From Arenicola marina (taxonomy: Eukaryota; Annelida; Polychaeta; Arenicolidae): a stretch of DNA of 64,000 nt. The position numbers and the translations under genes are program-made. The notes below the pieces were generated by a model. It was not told the origin of the DNA, made no database searches, and saw only the letters and a list, made by a program, of their open reading frames with translations. Shown here one piece after another: positions 10,656 through 22,712 of this stretch. The stretch lies in contig OZ025248.1 in assembly GCA_964019135.1 (NCBI GenBank), forward strand, positions 12,221,574 through 12,285,573, in the 5' to 3' direction. Each line of letters opens with the position of its first letter. The first letter of the stretch is position 1.

Positions 10656-13030
10656 TAATTAAACAATCCAAATGGAAGAAGGCTGAACACTAATTGTGTT
10701 GCTGAAAAAAACGTTATGTTACGAAAAAGGCGTGCACTGGCATTGGTCATTAAATATTTTCAAGGTTTTTGGTGGTAGTCCGAGGGATGTAGCTATTTTC
10801 GCTTTTACTTTTGATCTGGCGGTGTTAATTTATAGTTATGTTTTACCAAACGATGCCTTTATCTTTATGGTTGTTAGATTTGATTGTATGGTCATTCCGA
10901 CTATCCCGATTTTGTGGTATTTTTTGTCGGTGTATTAGTGAAACCACTGTATTCTTGTTTCTGGCAGGTATTTCCTTGACTTGATTGCATTTATTATATT
11001 GTTGCGTCATCGAGGAGGTTACTGATGATGTCATTACCATTGTTTAAGAATATACACAAGGCTGTCGATAGCACCTATCTTGTTATGGTAACTGTCTTCT
11101 CTGAACGAAACTACTCTTTTGTCCGACCGGTATGACCCTGTTTTGTGAAGTCTGCTGTGAACGTGGTGTGTACATTGAGGTAATGGCACCGCGTACCCAC
11201 TTACGACAATTTGCGCATGATAATACGTACGTGTTAAAGCAGCAAATCATTTCCCTTTCCTTCCGTCAGTTCCCAGTAACTTGTCATGCTGTTCACCCTG
11301 TACTCAATGATGTGCCGTGCGACGACTTAAAGGCAGCAGACCCTGCCGGGCTGAAATGGAAGCCAGTAAAGGCAGGCCTGGTTATATTCCACCCTGCATC
11401 TTTCGAATGAAAGGGCGAGTGGGCCTTTCGTGTAACTGCACCGAAAAAAAAATAGCAGGTCTTAATATATATGACGCGGGGCTGCGTACGCTCTTTAATA
11501 AACATACACAAATATGTATATGCTTGCAAGGAGTGCACATACACTATGTCTGTGTCAATTTGAAAATGGAATCCATTCCGTTCCAATTGCCACTAGTATT
11601 TGGCACTAAATACTTGATTTTTAATCCAATTTAGCACTAAAAACACTTGTGTGGACATTTACTGCAGCGACAGTGAGATTTGTTGCGTTAGCCTTGCTCG
11701 GGGTCACTACTAAAGGTCGCTCTACACGCGGCAATACGCCAAACAAAAAAAACCTTAATGGCTCTTAAAAACGATTTCCGATTCGGTTACACTATAGGTT
11801 GTCGGCCATGACCCAAGCACGTAGGACCTTGTTTGGTCCCGTATATTTAATAACCCGGAAATTATAGGTCGTACGGTCTTTTCAGGGCAGGCGGATTGAT
11901 CCGATAGATATTACGCCAATATGTTGGGGGTCGAATCAATCGGGCTATTATTAAACCAGAAGCAGGTGATGAGTGGCATGATTGTTTCACCAGCACTTTC
12001 AAGTCGAGACTGATCATCATTTGACAATCGTGTTACATGTACCCGTCGATCGCCTACACCGCCCGGGCGCTTTGGCGTCGGCTCCTGATGGCACGGATAT
12101 ATCATATAGCGTATGTACAAACTTCTCTTCAACATTTTCTGGTGGTGGTATCGTCTCATATATCTTAATTTAAGTCCTTGGTTAACATCTGCCGAAGGCA
12201 TAGTTCGTGCAATATATTTGTATTTTGTAAGTCATTGTCCATACCCTTTCTCGTGTCTACTTATCCGGTCTTCTGAATCATGAACCGCACCCCCGTGATC
12301 TTCACGAGATCTCGTGTCGTGGTAGTGGCGTGCTGTATGTGTCTCATGGTGACAATGTCTTCTGTGTACCCGCCGTGGACGAGATATCGCGATGACAGTA
12401 TGTTCTTTGTACGACATTTCGCGATGGCAGAATATTATGTGTGTCTGCCGTGAACGACATTTCGTGTTTACATGTTGGGATTGCATGAACCCCGTGGTAA
12501 CGATTTGTCATATAGACATACCCGCTGTAAACTCGAGCTCTTTCAGTTGTGCCATTGTTCGTCTATATACTGACATGACCAGTATCGGAAAAACAACTAA
12601 AAGTAAAGTAAACTGTTACGTTATACAACAAATGATATTGATCCCTGATCAATGAGGTATTGACTGTACGTTGACGCAGTGAGCGTACTGTGGTGTACAC
12701 AGCGCGGGTATCGCTTGTCTACTGCCAGTGACATTTCCGGGTCTCCTACTTGTTTTGTCTCGTTGCTGTGCTTGAGATTAAATGTTTTCCTCACGGACGT
12801 GTATATATGCCTTGTCGTGTTGCTGTAGTTACACTATATTTTGTTTAAACCAAAAGCTCTCGCACCAGGTTTACAAACACAAACACGGTTGTCCGTTACG
12901 TGACCACGTGATCACTTGTAACTAGCTTCACGTTATCTTAATATTTAGCGTCGAAGACGAGGACTACTAATAACGATGCACGGTGGGGGGCAAGGGGTAT
13001 TGGCGTTCCTCGGGAATGGGCTTTTCATTT
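10656..13030. other. Non-coding stretch, no feature recognised
   Basis: No exon with sound splice sites and no protein family was seen. Around 12300-12475 there are three or four loose repeats built on GACATTTCG / GATGACAGTATG-like words, too degenerate to define a unit. Confidence 0.45.
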
Positions 13031-13031
13031 C

Positions 13032-13290
13032 ACCGTGAAATGAGGAAACTAATTCTTCGTGAACTGGGAATGGGGTATTAGCCGACCGCCGTGATCAAGG
13101 ATTTTCATTAATCGTGAACTGAGAATTTTAATATTAAATAACTGCAAATCGGAAATTCGTCAATTTAGTATCGTGTATCCGCCCTTCCATTGCATGCGGA
13201 GAGTTCTGCTTTTGATTTATCGTGACCTGCAAATAAAGAAATGTATTCTTACTCATCTGGCAACGCGAACCCCCCTTGCCTTCTCCCACG
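13032..13290 (+). repeat. Dispersed repeat, copy 2 (pair of 6412-6650)
   Basis: Parallels copy 1 in order and orientation but has an extra stretch of about 25 bp after AATAACT. Both copies end in a C-rich run. Confidence 0.6.
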
Positions 13291-13460
13291 GTGGTCAGTT
13301 TGGCAGAGACACTAGATTTGCTTTTCTTTTCCCGTCGGTTATGGCAATTTTTTATGGGCGAGAGACCGTTGCGTCAACAACAGAATGCCGTACATATGTT
13401 ATTGATGGCCATTCTACGTTTTATATACGTGTATATAAGATCCTATAACGTATCGTAACG

Positions 13461-13519
13461 TACACGTATCGTAATCGGCAATGCGTATATTATACGCATT
13501 GCCGATTACGATACGTGTA
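13461..13519. repeat. Perfect 59-bp palindrome (29-bp arms, 1-nt centre)
   Basis: The left arm 13461-13489 begins TACACGTATCGTAATC and the right arm 13491-13519 is its exact reverse complement, centred on T13490. The outermost bases read TA on both sides. It may be a minimal fold-back of two terminal repeats. Confidence 0.9.
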
Positions 13520-15439
13520 ACATTTAGTACATACACCATTTGATCTAGAACCAGTTATTACAAGTAGTTTGGTCGACGTGCCACAATCTGTACATAAGCA
13601 ATCAGACCCTTCAATTTGCCAACCTCTATTTATTTACTTTTGTTCAATCTTTGTACAAATTGTCATCAGCAACGTAATGGTCATGGACATTTACAAATGC
13701 AACTAGTTTACACCTGTCAAGACCACAAGGCCCCACACTCGCAACTAACACAATTCAGACAGTATCTACGACAGGTTTAGGCCTACATGCTATCAATTAA
13801 ACACGACATGTCCTCACTACCTTATGTTCTGCATGTTTTTACACCGCATGTTCTACATGTGGGCCGATGTTACGTGCCCTCGGGTTTTCTCACTACATAC
13901 CTTTGTGTGCTTTTGTGGGCTCCATTCAATGTCGAGTGATCGCTCGAGTTGCTGACTAGTCCACAAAAAAGGCCAACGTAACCCAGACGACCACACCCTG
14001 TCTCCCTACCGGGTGTCCTCAATGCCCCCTGTTGCCACTCCCTGCTTCTAGATCTAAGCTCCCCATCATCCCCTTCCTCCAATTTACCCCCGCCGCCACC
14101 CCCCACCCCCTCCTCCGCCGCCCATGTCCCTTCTTCCGTGCAGCAATTTTATCCAGGCACTGACTGGGTTACTAGGCGCCATGTAACCATGGCAACAAGG
14201 CCATGGCATGGAAGGGAAAAATAGAGGGACTGAAGGATCTGAAAGTCTAGGAGGGTAATATTTTCTTGGCCAATGGGTGTGTCACGCCATGGTCGTAACA
14301 GGGCATCTCTTTGGTCTCGTATTGTCCCGCCCTTATCACGCAGACTACATTTATACTACCTTCCGGTCTTCTGACTAATCAGTGTTCAAAGCCAGTGTCA
14401 TCCCCACCCGCACCAGACGGGCGTGGCGTACGGCCTTGTGACGTCGTTTCCTGGTGGCTGAGTGTGTGTCGCTCCTGATATTTGGATTTGTAACCTTTTG
14501 AGCAATTCGGACGAAACAAATCGATCTGGTTTGATTATTTTTCCTATCGCTGATTCAGCTTAACTGCTTAAGACTCCCAATTATCGCATGTTCGTTCCTT
14601 GTAAAGCCGGGAACTAACAGGTCGCCATTCTTCCGATGACAGAGGTCGCTCTTTCCTCAACACACGTAATCTGATGTCCGACAAACCGTTAGGCTGACTT
14701 CTTTCTTGGGGTCACAAAATGTTTATTTCCATTGAAAAGATTTTTCACTGAATAATTATGAAGAAGTTATAATTTTAAAGAATAGTTATAGAGATGAAAC
14801 CACAATTTGAGGATAAGTGAAGAAAGATGACTTCGAAAAAAGAGGGTGTATGCACTAATCTATCATCTTGATCGGTACATAAGGAATACGAATTCTAAAA
14901 CTAAAAAAATAACATAGCTTTACGTGGGGCAAAGGGATTGGAGTGTCGACGGAACACCCTCTGCTGGGAAACCAGTGATCGGCGAAACTTATCACGTCAT
15001 CTTCTCGTTTTAATCGCTCACATCAGGTTTTAATATTCCATCGCAGAGGACGTTAAATCAACCTACCTACATATACACACGTTCTGTCTCAGTTCCATTT
15101 CCCCATAAAGGCCTAGTTACTAAAGTTAAATCAAACATTTCCTTAAAACTCAGATAAATGCAAATAGCGTAAATGGCCCATAAGGTAGCCAATAAACAAT
15201 GGACCCCACTCCTCGTTAACCCCCAACACACATACTCGGCGCTGATTTACAATCAAACCACGCCCTACTCCCATGCAGCGCCCGCTTCCACCCCCCCCCC
15301 CCACGCGCCGCCCCACCCTACCCTTCTGTCGGGCCTTACCTATTGACTGGTGAATACGACACGCAGCGTCCCACATCAAATCAATTATGGCTTATCAATA
15401 ACCAATCGTATATGTCTCACGGCAACATTGACAGAAGTG
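13520..15439. other. Non-coding stretch, no feature recognised
   Basis: Holds C-rich tracts near 14090-14125 and 15290-15310 and no convincing exon or repeat family. Confidence 0.45.
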
Positions 15440-15675
15440 GCCTAGAATAACAGAGCACATGAGGGCCTAACGAACGGCGCGTGGATCGGTGGTTCGCGTC
15501 CCGGCAGTGGCCATGTCTGTGTGGTCGCTGGACCACACAGACCCCATGTCCGTCTTCGCAAAGAGTAGGGGGTTACCCCTGGGACATGGCTCCACTCTCC
15601 ATTCCTTCTTCTATTAACGCGATATGGTAAAAAGTGGCTAAAGCGTCCTGAATATGCAACCAAACAACCTAGAAT
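15440..15675 (+). mobile_element. tRNA-derived SINE copy (5' truncated)
   Basis: Reads in the sense direction: GTGGATCGGTGGTTCGCGTCC (B box within it), CATGTCTGTGTGGTCGC, AGAGTAGGGGGTTAC, GGGACATGGCTCCACTCTCC, then the tail AAAGTGGCTAAAGCGTCCTG and AACCAAACAACC. The A-box part of the tRNA head is missing or unrecognisable. Confidence 0.75.
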
Positions 15676-16178
15676 GGCAGAGCATGATTACAGCAGATTG
15701 TCACTGTTATGCCGCAGCACAACAGCGGAGCGTGCAAATACATACAAGCTCTTCATTGTATACACGTATGCATAAACTTGGTCTTGCTGCAACTTGAGGA
15801 AGATTTAGACAAGCCTGGTAATAACACTAACACTATATAGGTATAGATATGTATATAAATAACATGTTATGGCGCCTCAAAGGCCCCCGGTCTGCTGGAT
15901 ACCTTTAAATAATAAATAAATTTAAATCAAATAATAAATAATTTATTAAATCCGCTGTGTGACAACTGTGAACATTCGAGGCCATCAATAAAATAAAACA
16001 GGGGACGAGACCGAACTTGTTATTGGCAGAACGAATCGCCATTCGTGCTTACAATTATATTCACTGCACGAAATGGTCTTGAGAAGTTGAAGCACGTAAT
16101 GCTGACGGCTGTAGTTCGAGAGAGATTGTAAGAAATGGTAGAAGTGAGTAAAAAGCGAGCACCATTACGGTGGATATA
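15676..16178. other. Non-coding stretch, no feature recognised
   Basis: AT-rich, with AATAAATAAATTTAAAT-type simple sequence near 15908-15950. No coding signal seen. Confidence 0.45.
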
Positions 16179-16350
16179 TCTACCCGTTTACGACATAGGT
16201 CTCATGATGAGTCATTCTTTATCTACCCGTTTACGACATAGGTCTCATGATGAGTCATTCTTTATCTACCCGTTTACGACATAGGTCTCATGATGAGTCA
16301 TTCTTTATCTACCCGTTTACGACATAGGTCTCATGATGAGTCATTCTTTA
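16179..16350. repeat. Four perfect tandem copies of a 43-bp unit
   Basis: Units start at 16179, 16222, 16265 and 16308, each beginning TCTACCCGTTTACGACATAG and ending CATTCTTTA. The four copies show no differences, which suggests very recent expansion. Each unit contains ATGATGAGTCAT, with an AP-1-like TGAGTCA word. Confidence 0.95.
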
Positions 16351-17640
16351 GTTTCGATAGGTGTCCATATGTTATGTCAAGTGTGTAGGCCATGGGAATC
16401 TCGCTCAGCTATTGTCTTTGTCATGGTTATGGTATACGGAATTAAGAGTCATTGGCTATATCGACATTCCATGCGACAACGGCGAAAACATGTCACTGCA
16501 GTTAATAATCACAAGGGTGGATTTCAAATTGTGGTTATTATATAAAGGGACTAACCTGTAATTGCCTCAGGTCAATTACACTATGTAAGCCACTGAAACA
16601 TACTTCCGTACATAATAACTCACTCTACCATTTATCTCAATCATCCATTTCGTTGGCTGCAACATAGAGGATATATATGCTACGTCACCCCCTCAACCCT
16701 CTACTCGTCACCCACGTGTTGCCCCCCCCCCCCAACACACCCACACACACACTGTGACTGATCATACGCTCGCACCCACCTCGCCGGTCACCACCCCGGG
16801 GTCGCCACCCCTCACCTACCGACCTACCATGATAACTCCAGCAAGCCCCATAAGCCACCTACCTACCTGTCCGCCTTCCATGCACCCCCACCCACCCCGG
16901 TCCCACCCGTCCTGGCACTGACCCTAACCCAGACTTGAGATCGATCCCACCCCCCCGCGGCTAGCCGTGTGGTACCAGATCGATAGCCCGTGGCGGCCAT
17001 GTATGATTGCACCCGGCGCTTGCTTGTTCCAAGCGACCATGGAAGCGAGTGCGCGCGGTGAGTGCTTAGAACACTGCCCAATGGCGGGCCCCCGTTCGAA
17101 CAGGTTTTGCTGCCCGTAACGCCACGAGCAAGCCTCTCGGGCGAAGTCGCGAAACAGGAAACGGTGTCAACAACAGTAATACCAAAAACAACACTCACCC
17201 ATATGGCATACCAGGCCTTGTGAGATCGTCGTTTCGGGTTCTCAAACGTCTAAGAATCGTGCCTTCAGGAGACATATACCGATCGATCTCCACACGTAAA
17301 ATATTGTTGGACTCACCTCGCACTGACAGGATAGTGTAGTTAATTAAACCACGGTCTCTTCCCTACTTAATGGATATAAACAGTTAGTGTTCGTCCAATT
17401 ATCGAGCATACTCATGGAGTCGTCCTGCAGGAAGGATGGTTGTGGCGGGTGAGTATGTGTTCGGGATTAAAAAAATAGAAATGTGTTCTTACATCAGACG
17501 TCAGCTTCTAAAAACCAGATCTAATTGTCTCATTTTCTAATAATTATAGGCGTAACCTAGGGGACAATTTCCTGGGCGTTGGGCAGGGTAGTGGGCCTAG
17601 TTTTATGAAATTGATAGGCCTTTTCCAACATCGATGTCAT
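16351..17640. other. Non-coding stretch, no feature recognised
   Basis: Includes a C-rich and CA-rich segment at about 16720-16800 and a GC-rich segment at 16960-17160. An open frame on the minus strand there has no recognisable protein content. Confidence 0.4.
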
Positions 17641-17812
17641 GCTAACGCTACATTCCTTCGTATCAATAACTTGTGGGTCATGGGTTCACGCCCGGGCACT
17701 AGCCATGATCCCATGCGTGGCTATGGTTGAAGTCTCACTTTACACACAGCCTGCGGTTCTGGACTACCCTAGCACCTGCATTGGAGGCCTGGTTCATCAA
17801 GCGCAATGTCAT
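17640..17812 (+). mobile_element. Possible second tRNA-like retroposon
   Basis: A tRNA-like B-box word, GGGTTCACGCCCGGGC, lies near 17690. It is followed by a non-coding body that abuts the SINE at 17815. A clear A box is lacking, so this is a weak call. Confidence 0.25.
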
Positions 17813-17814
17813 TC

Positions 17815-18062
17815 TCATTGGTTGGTTATACAGCCAGGACACTTTAACAGTTTTAACTACTTGTGGTTATATGGCGTCAACTGGAAGAGGAGAGAAGAGC
17901 GGAGCCATATCCCCGGGGATAACCCCCTACTCTTTGCGAAGAAAGACATGGGACCTGCGACCACACAGACATGACCACAGCAGAGCTCGAACCACCGATC
18001 CCCGTGCCGTTAGGTGGCCAGAGCCAGCGGTCTTACCCACTGAGTTCTCGTGGCCGCCCTGT
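17815..18062 (-). mobile_element. tRNA-derived SINE copy
   Basis: Minus-strand copy with body and head: a GGTTGGTTAT tail end, CAGGACACTTTAAC, CCCCGGGGATAACCCCCTAC, GAAGAAAGACATGGGACC, GAGCTCGAACCACCGATCC (complement of the B box) and CCCACTGAGTTCTCGTGG (complement of the A-box area). One of the longer copies in the window. Confidence 0.75.
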
Positions 18063-18479
18063 CTTTCGCATGAGATTCTCATATTAGATCATCGGGTGGT
18101 TCATATAATACTTGGTGCTACAAACCGTTGTTGCAGTTGAATTTGTCCTCGCGTATTTCTTACTTATAATATCTTCTGCAGTAAACCTATGACGTTGAAG
18201 ACCGGAATCTTTGAATGCCTGTCAACATGCCTACGTCACTCACACCACTTGTAAAGTGGTCCGGCTCTTGAGATTCCATGTATAAGCGGGTCTGTGAGGG
18301 TCTGCTAGGTTCAACGTCCCCGGCCATTTGTGTTTTATGGAGCCGTGAAAAACAGTCAAGCAAGTGAACAGGTCTGGGCCCGGACTGGGCCGACGCTTGT
18401 GTCATGTAAGGCCTTGAACAATGGCGCCAACTCAGTTGCATTAATTCGTTAAAATTATAGTTCCGCCGCAATGCCTGTT

Positions 18480-18530
18480 CGCATAATGTAGGGGGTTACG
18501 TCCGGTGACATGGCTCCACCTTGAACCCCC
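18480..18530 (+). mobile_element. Short SINE fragment
   Basis: TAGGGGGTTACGTCCGGTGA with CATGGCTCCAC matches the central body of the same SINE family. Both ends are missing; it runs into a poly-C tract. Confidence 0.5.
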
Positions 18531-20214
18531 CCCCCCCCACCCACACACACCCAATGAGACGATGGGACCGTTATAGAAGTGTCTTTCTCAAATGAGCCGA
18601 CCTACACAGATCCATACCTTTGGTTTAGTAGGACGGCTTGGCATTGACCCAATCACACGAGTGAACTATTGCCATAACACCCCGCCCCCTTCACCCTGCG
18701 TCTCCACCCCACTTCTCCGACCAGGCTTTGGTGTCAAGCCTGTTTCATCTATAGACCATTGCTAGGTTGGTTGAAGCTGATGTAGTATGACAAACCTTCT
18801 CATATCGAGACACTGGCCTCACCAAAGGCACTGGCGTCACCCGACCCGCGCCATAATTTATCATGAAAACCACTGAAATAAACACAAGGAAGTTTCCTAG
18901 AAAATGAGCAGAATCATTCAGAATTTCTTTCCCATAGTCGTCTGTGTCTTTACTAGGGCTCGGTAAGTTATTTTTAAATTTAATTTCCCAGGGAGCCACC
19001 AGGTTTAAAATACATGAGTAGTCACCCAAGAGATGGATTTTCTGAATTAAGAAAGGTCTTAAATTAGATATAAATTATATTTTATATATATGTATGTTTT
19101 TTTAACCATGAGCACAACCACAACGATTGGGTGACGCTTCGACGAACATGCACCGTTCGTGCGTAAGCTACGTGTGGTTTATGAATATCGCCTCAGGTTT
19201 TTTCATGTCGCCTATATTTGAAGGTAATCAGTCATGACGATGGATCAGATGTCCCTGAAGGGTCATTGAATGTCCATCAGGAAATACCAGGGAAATAATG
19301 GCGCTTGGTGGAAACGGTGTGTGCTTCATTGGCGTGAACGTAATGCGGGTGTATACCTATATGGATCGATAGGAACTCCCATGAGAGTCAGCAGTTTGCT
19401 GTTTGATTTGATTTGATTGGGGATTAACGGCACTTCAATCTATATGGCTATATCTTGCAACCCACTATACTGAGACTTAAGGTTCATTCGCACCGCTGCC
19501 TGGTCACAAGCCATATATCCCGTTGACTGAGTAGCTGAAATATCTACTTCATGGGCTAAAAATGAGATCACCTGAACGGGTTAGGTTAGATCGCCAGTCA
19601 CTTCCTGGTGAGTTAGTGACCTCATACCCGCCCGCATCACATGGCCGTAAGTCAATCACATTGTCAGGCAACCTTAGACCAGGAATATCTGGCTGAAAAA
19701 AAGGTCTTTACTTTGACTTCCACTTCATGAACGCAAGCCAGGTTACCATGAGAGGTTGTGTCACTGCCTGGACATTAACTGGATCACAATGACAGGTGAG
19801 GGGCAGGGGGCATATCTAAATCCGGCTGGGAGGGGGGGGGGGCACTACATATAGTTAGGTGCGTACATATGCGCCGCACAAATGACCTCTGTTTTCGCCT
19901 TTTTTCTCTGAATCCTTGGACCAGAAATCTACAATTTCTCTCGATGTGCCCATCTGAGACTGAAGTTTTGTCAAATTGCAGCTTTTGACATTATACTCCA
20001 GTTGATATCGAAAGTGGTCAATTAGTTAACCTCCATACACAGTGCCACGACTGTCGGTGTCTATTTTGCCTCTTTTAACCAGAAAATAATGCACACAAAA
20101 TGTCGCACTTTTCTCTCGTTCTCCATATGCCCTCCATGGCCTGGGCGGCACACCGCCAACACTGTACCATACATCCATGCATCCAGGATTCAACCAGGCA
20201 TATTATAGAAGATC
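18531..20214. other. Non-coding stretch, no feature recognised
   Basis: No exon or identifiable repeat was seen. The TTTGATTTGATTTGATTGGGG run near 19405 may be the tail of an unidentified retroposon. Confidence 0.4.
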
Positions 20215-20455
20215 TGTATCTGTATATGCATTATTAACCTGCAAATGCATTATTATATGCATTATTAACCTCTATATGCATTATTAACCTGTATATGCAT
20301 TATTAACCTCTATATGCATTATTAACCTGTATATGCATTGTTAACCTGTATATGCATTATTAACCTGTATATGCATTAGTTACCTGTATATGTATTATTA
20401 ACTTGTATATCCATTATTAAATTGTATATATGTATCATTAGCCTACATATCTTGG
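20215..20455. repeat. AT-rich minisatellite, 19-bp unit, about 12 copies
   Basis: The unit is CTGTATATGCATTATTAAC with small variations (CTCTATATG, ATTGTTAAC). The copies become more diverged toward the 3' end near 20400-20455. It is followed by a poly-G run at about 20490-20508. Confidence 0.85.
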
Positions 20456-20609
20456 TCATGTTATTCTCACTACTAATGTAGTTGGGGGTGGGGGGGGGGG
20501 GGGGGGGTACCGCACCTGCGACCGGAATAAAACTGACACGCTGTGGCCTAGCCCTGACGCATGACCCTCACGACCTCAACCCTAACGGGGGTGTAAGGGC
20601 CGTGCCCTA

Positions 20610-21211
20610 CACATGGTCAAAAAAGTAGCATTGCATCACCCAGCTCGCTTCGATGAATGATTGTCGATTATGACGACGAACCTACCTCTCCTAATTGCCT
20701 CGACCCTCTTCTTTAGACATTACTTGGACCATAGGATGCATTCATTTTAAAGTTTGCTCTTTACCTCTTGCACATCAATGATATTTTCGTCGGTCGTTAA
20801 CGGTTTCCCTCTGTGCCGCTTTAACATTTTCTAGGCGGTTGCCGCGGCTCGTTTGTTGACATCAGGCAATACACCCGACAGCTTCCGCATGGCGGCGCCA
20901 CTAATTCTCGTTGTGTGTCTATAGTCGTGCGTGCGTTTTTGACGCAACTAGCGGCGTCGCCATGCGGATGATGTCTGTTTTATTGCCTGGTCAAATTTGA
21001 AGCGTCAGAGAGTTAAGCCGTTAACAACCGATGAAAATATCATTCATGTGCAAGTAATAGAGAGCACACTTTAAAATGAATGCATCCTAAGGTCCAAGTA
21101 ATGTGTAAAGAAGAGGGTCGAGGCGAGTTAGAGAGGTAGGCTCGTTGTCATAATCGACAATCATTCATCGAATTGAGCTTGGTTATGCATTACTACTTTT
21201 TTAACCATGTG
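20610..21211. mobile_element. 602-bp palindromic (fold-back) element flanked by TA
   Basis: The left arm (from CACATGGTCAAAAAAGTAG at 20610 to about 20905) and the right arm (about 20945 to ...TTAACCATGTG at 21211) are imperfect reverse complements over almost their whole length, with a loop of about 40-45 nt. TA stands directly outside both ends (20608-20609 and 21212-21213), as expected for a Tc1/mariner-type target duplication. No transposase frame is visible, so it would be non-autonomous. Confidence 0.75.
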
Positions 21212-21220
21212 TATTGCTTG

Positions 21221-21256
21221 ACCCTTCTGCCTATCAGCTTGTTGTCAGAAGGGTCA
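21221..21256. repeat. Short stem-loop beside the fold-back element
   Basis: GACCCTTCTG and CAGAAGGGTC form a 10-bp perfect stem around a 16-nt loop, immediately outside the right end of the 20610-21211 element. Confidence 0.6.
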
Positions 21257-21279
21257 AGTTCACTGGGCTAGCTGTGGCC

Positions 21280-21345
21280 CACGCTTTGAAGTGAATGAAA
21301 TGAAGTGAAGTGAAATGTTAGTGTTTAGGCCACTGTCGTGCGCGT
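21280..21345 (-). mobile_element. Retroposon 3' end fragment (GTGGCCTAAAACACC family)
   Basis: Read on the minus strand, AGTGGCCTAAACACTAACAT followed by a short tandem CACTT/CATTT tail matches the fragments at 37970-38085 and 46000-46135. It touches the first unit of the 36-bp array. Confidence 0.45.
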
Positions 21346-22712
21346 GAAGACTACCCTGGGCCATAGGCTCTCTGCCCTGGACTGGGCTAACCTGGGCCAT
21401 AGGTTCTCTGCCCTGGACTGGGCTAACCGGCGTCATAGGCTCTCTGCCCTGGACTGGGCTAACCTGGGCCATAGGCTCTCTGCCCTGGACCGGGCTAACC
21501 TGGGCCATAGGCTCTCTGCCCTGGACTGGGCTAACCGGGGCCATAGGCTCTCTGCCCTGGACTGGGCTAACCTGGGCCATAGGCTCTCTGCCCTGGACCG
21601 GGCTAACCTGGGCCATAGGCTCTCTGCCCTGGACTGGGCTAACCGGGGCCATAGGCTCTCTGCCCTGGACCGGGCTAACCTGGGCCATAGGCTCTCTGCC
21701 CTGGACTGGGCTAACCGGGGCCATAGGCTCTCTGCCCTGGACCGGGCTAACCGGGGCCATAGGCTCTCTGCCCTGGACTGGGCTAACCGGGGCCATAGCC
21801 TCTCTGCCCTGGACTGGGCTAACCGGGGCCATAGGCTCTCTGCCCTGGACTGGGCTAACCGGGGCCATAGGCTCTCTGCCCTGGACTGGGCTAACCGGGG
21901 CCATAGGCTCTCTGCCCTGGACTGGGCTAACCGGGGCCATAGGCTCTCTGCCCTGGACTGGGCTAACCGGGGCCATAGGCTCTCTGCCCTGGACTGGGCT
22001 AACCGGGGCCATAGGCTCTCTGCCCTGGACTGGGCTAACCGGGGCCATAGGCTCTCTGCCCTGGACTGGGCTAACCGGGGCCATAGGCTCTCTGCCCTGG
22101 ACTGGGCTAACCGGGGCCATAGGCTCTCTGCCCTGGACTGGGCTAACCGGGGCCATAGGCTCTCTGCCCTGGACTGGGCTAACCGGGGCCATAGGCTCTC
22201 TGCCCTGGACTGGGCTAACCGGGGCCATAGGCTCTCTGCCCTGGACTGGGCTAACCGGGGCCATAGGTTCTCTGCCCTGGACTGGGCTAACCGGGGCCAT
22301 AGGCTCTCTGCCCTGGACTGGGCTAACCGGGGCCATAGGCTCTCTGCCCTGGACTGGGCTAACCGGGGCCATAGGCTCTCTGCCCTGGACTGGGCTAACC
22401 GGGGCCATAGGCTCTCTGCCCTGGACTGGGCTAACCGGGGCCATAGGCTCTCTGCCCTGGACTGGGCTAACCGGGGCCATAGGCTCTCTGCCCTGGACTG
22501 GGCTAACCGGGGCCATAGGCTCTCTGCCCTGGACTGGGCTAACCGGGGCCATAGGCTCTCTGCCCTGGACTGGGCTAACCGAGGCCATAGGCTCTCTGCC
22601 CTGGACTGGGCTAACCGGGGCCATAGGCTCTCTGCCCTGGACTGGGCTAACCGGGGCCATAGGCTCTCTGCCCTGGACTGGGCTAACCGGGGCCATAGGC
22701 TCTCTGCCCTGG
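21341..22712. repeat. Minisatellite, 36-bp unit, about 38 copies
   Basis: The unit contains GGCCATAGGCTCTCTGCCC and TGGACTGGGCTAACC. The first third has variants (CCTGGGCC, GACCGGGC); the later two thirds are almost uniform, suggesting recent expansion from one side. The unit length is a multiple of three and has no stop in one frame of each strand. This produces 481- and 488-residue open frames that are not considered genes. Confidence 0.97.

Noticed and set aside
16179-16350. CRISPR-like direct repeats
   Set aside because: Repeats are head-to-tail with no spacers, and the genome is eukaryotic. The same applies to the larger arrays.
16863-17198. 111-codon minus-strand open frame
   Set aside because: GC-rich sequence with no protein-like features or conserved motif.
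18187-18471. 94-codon minus-strand open frame with fairly protein-like composition
   Set aside because: Single short frame amid SINE fragments, with no family match by eye and no splice partners.
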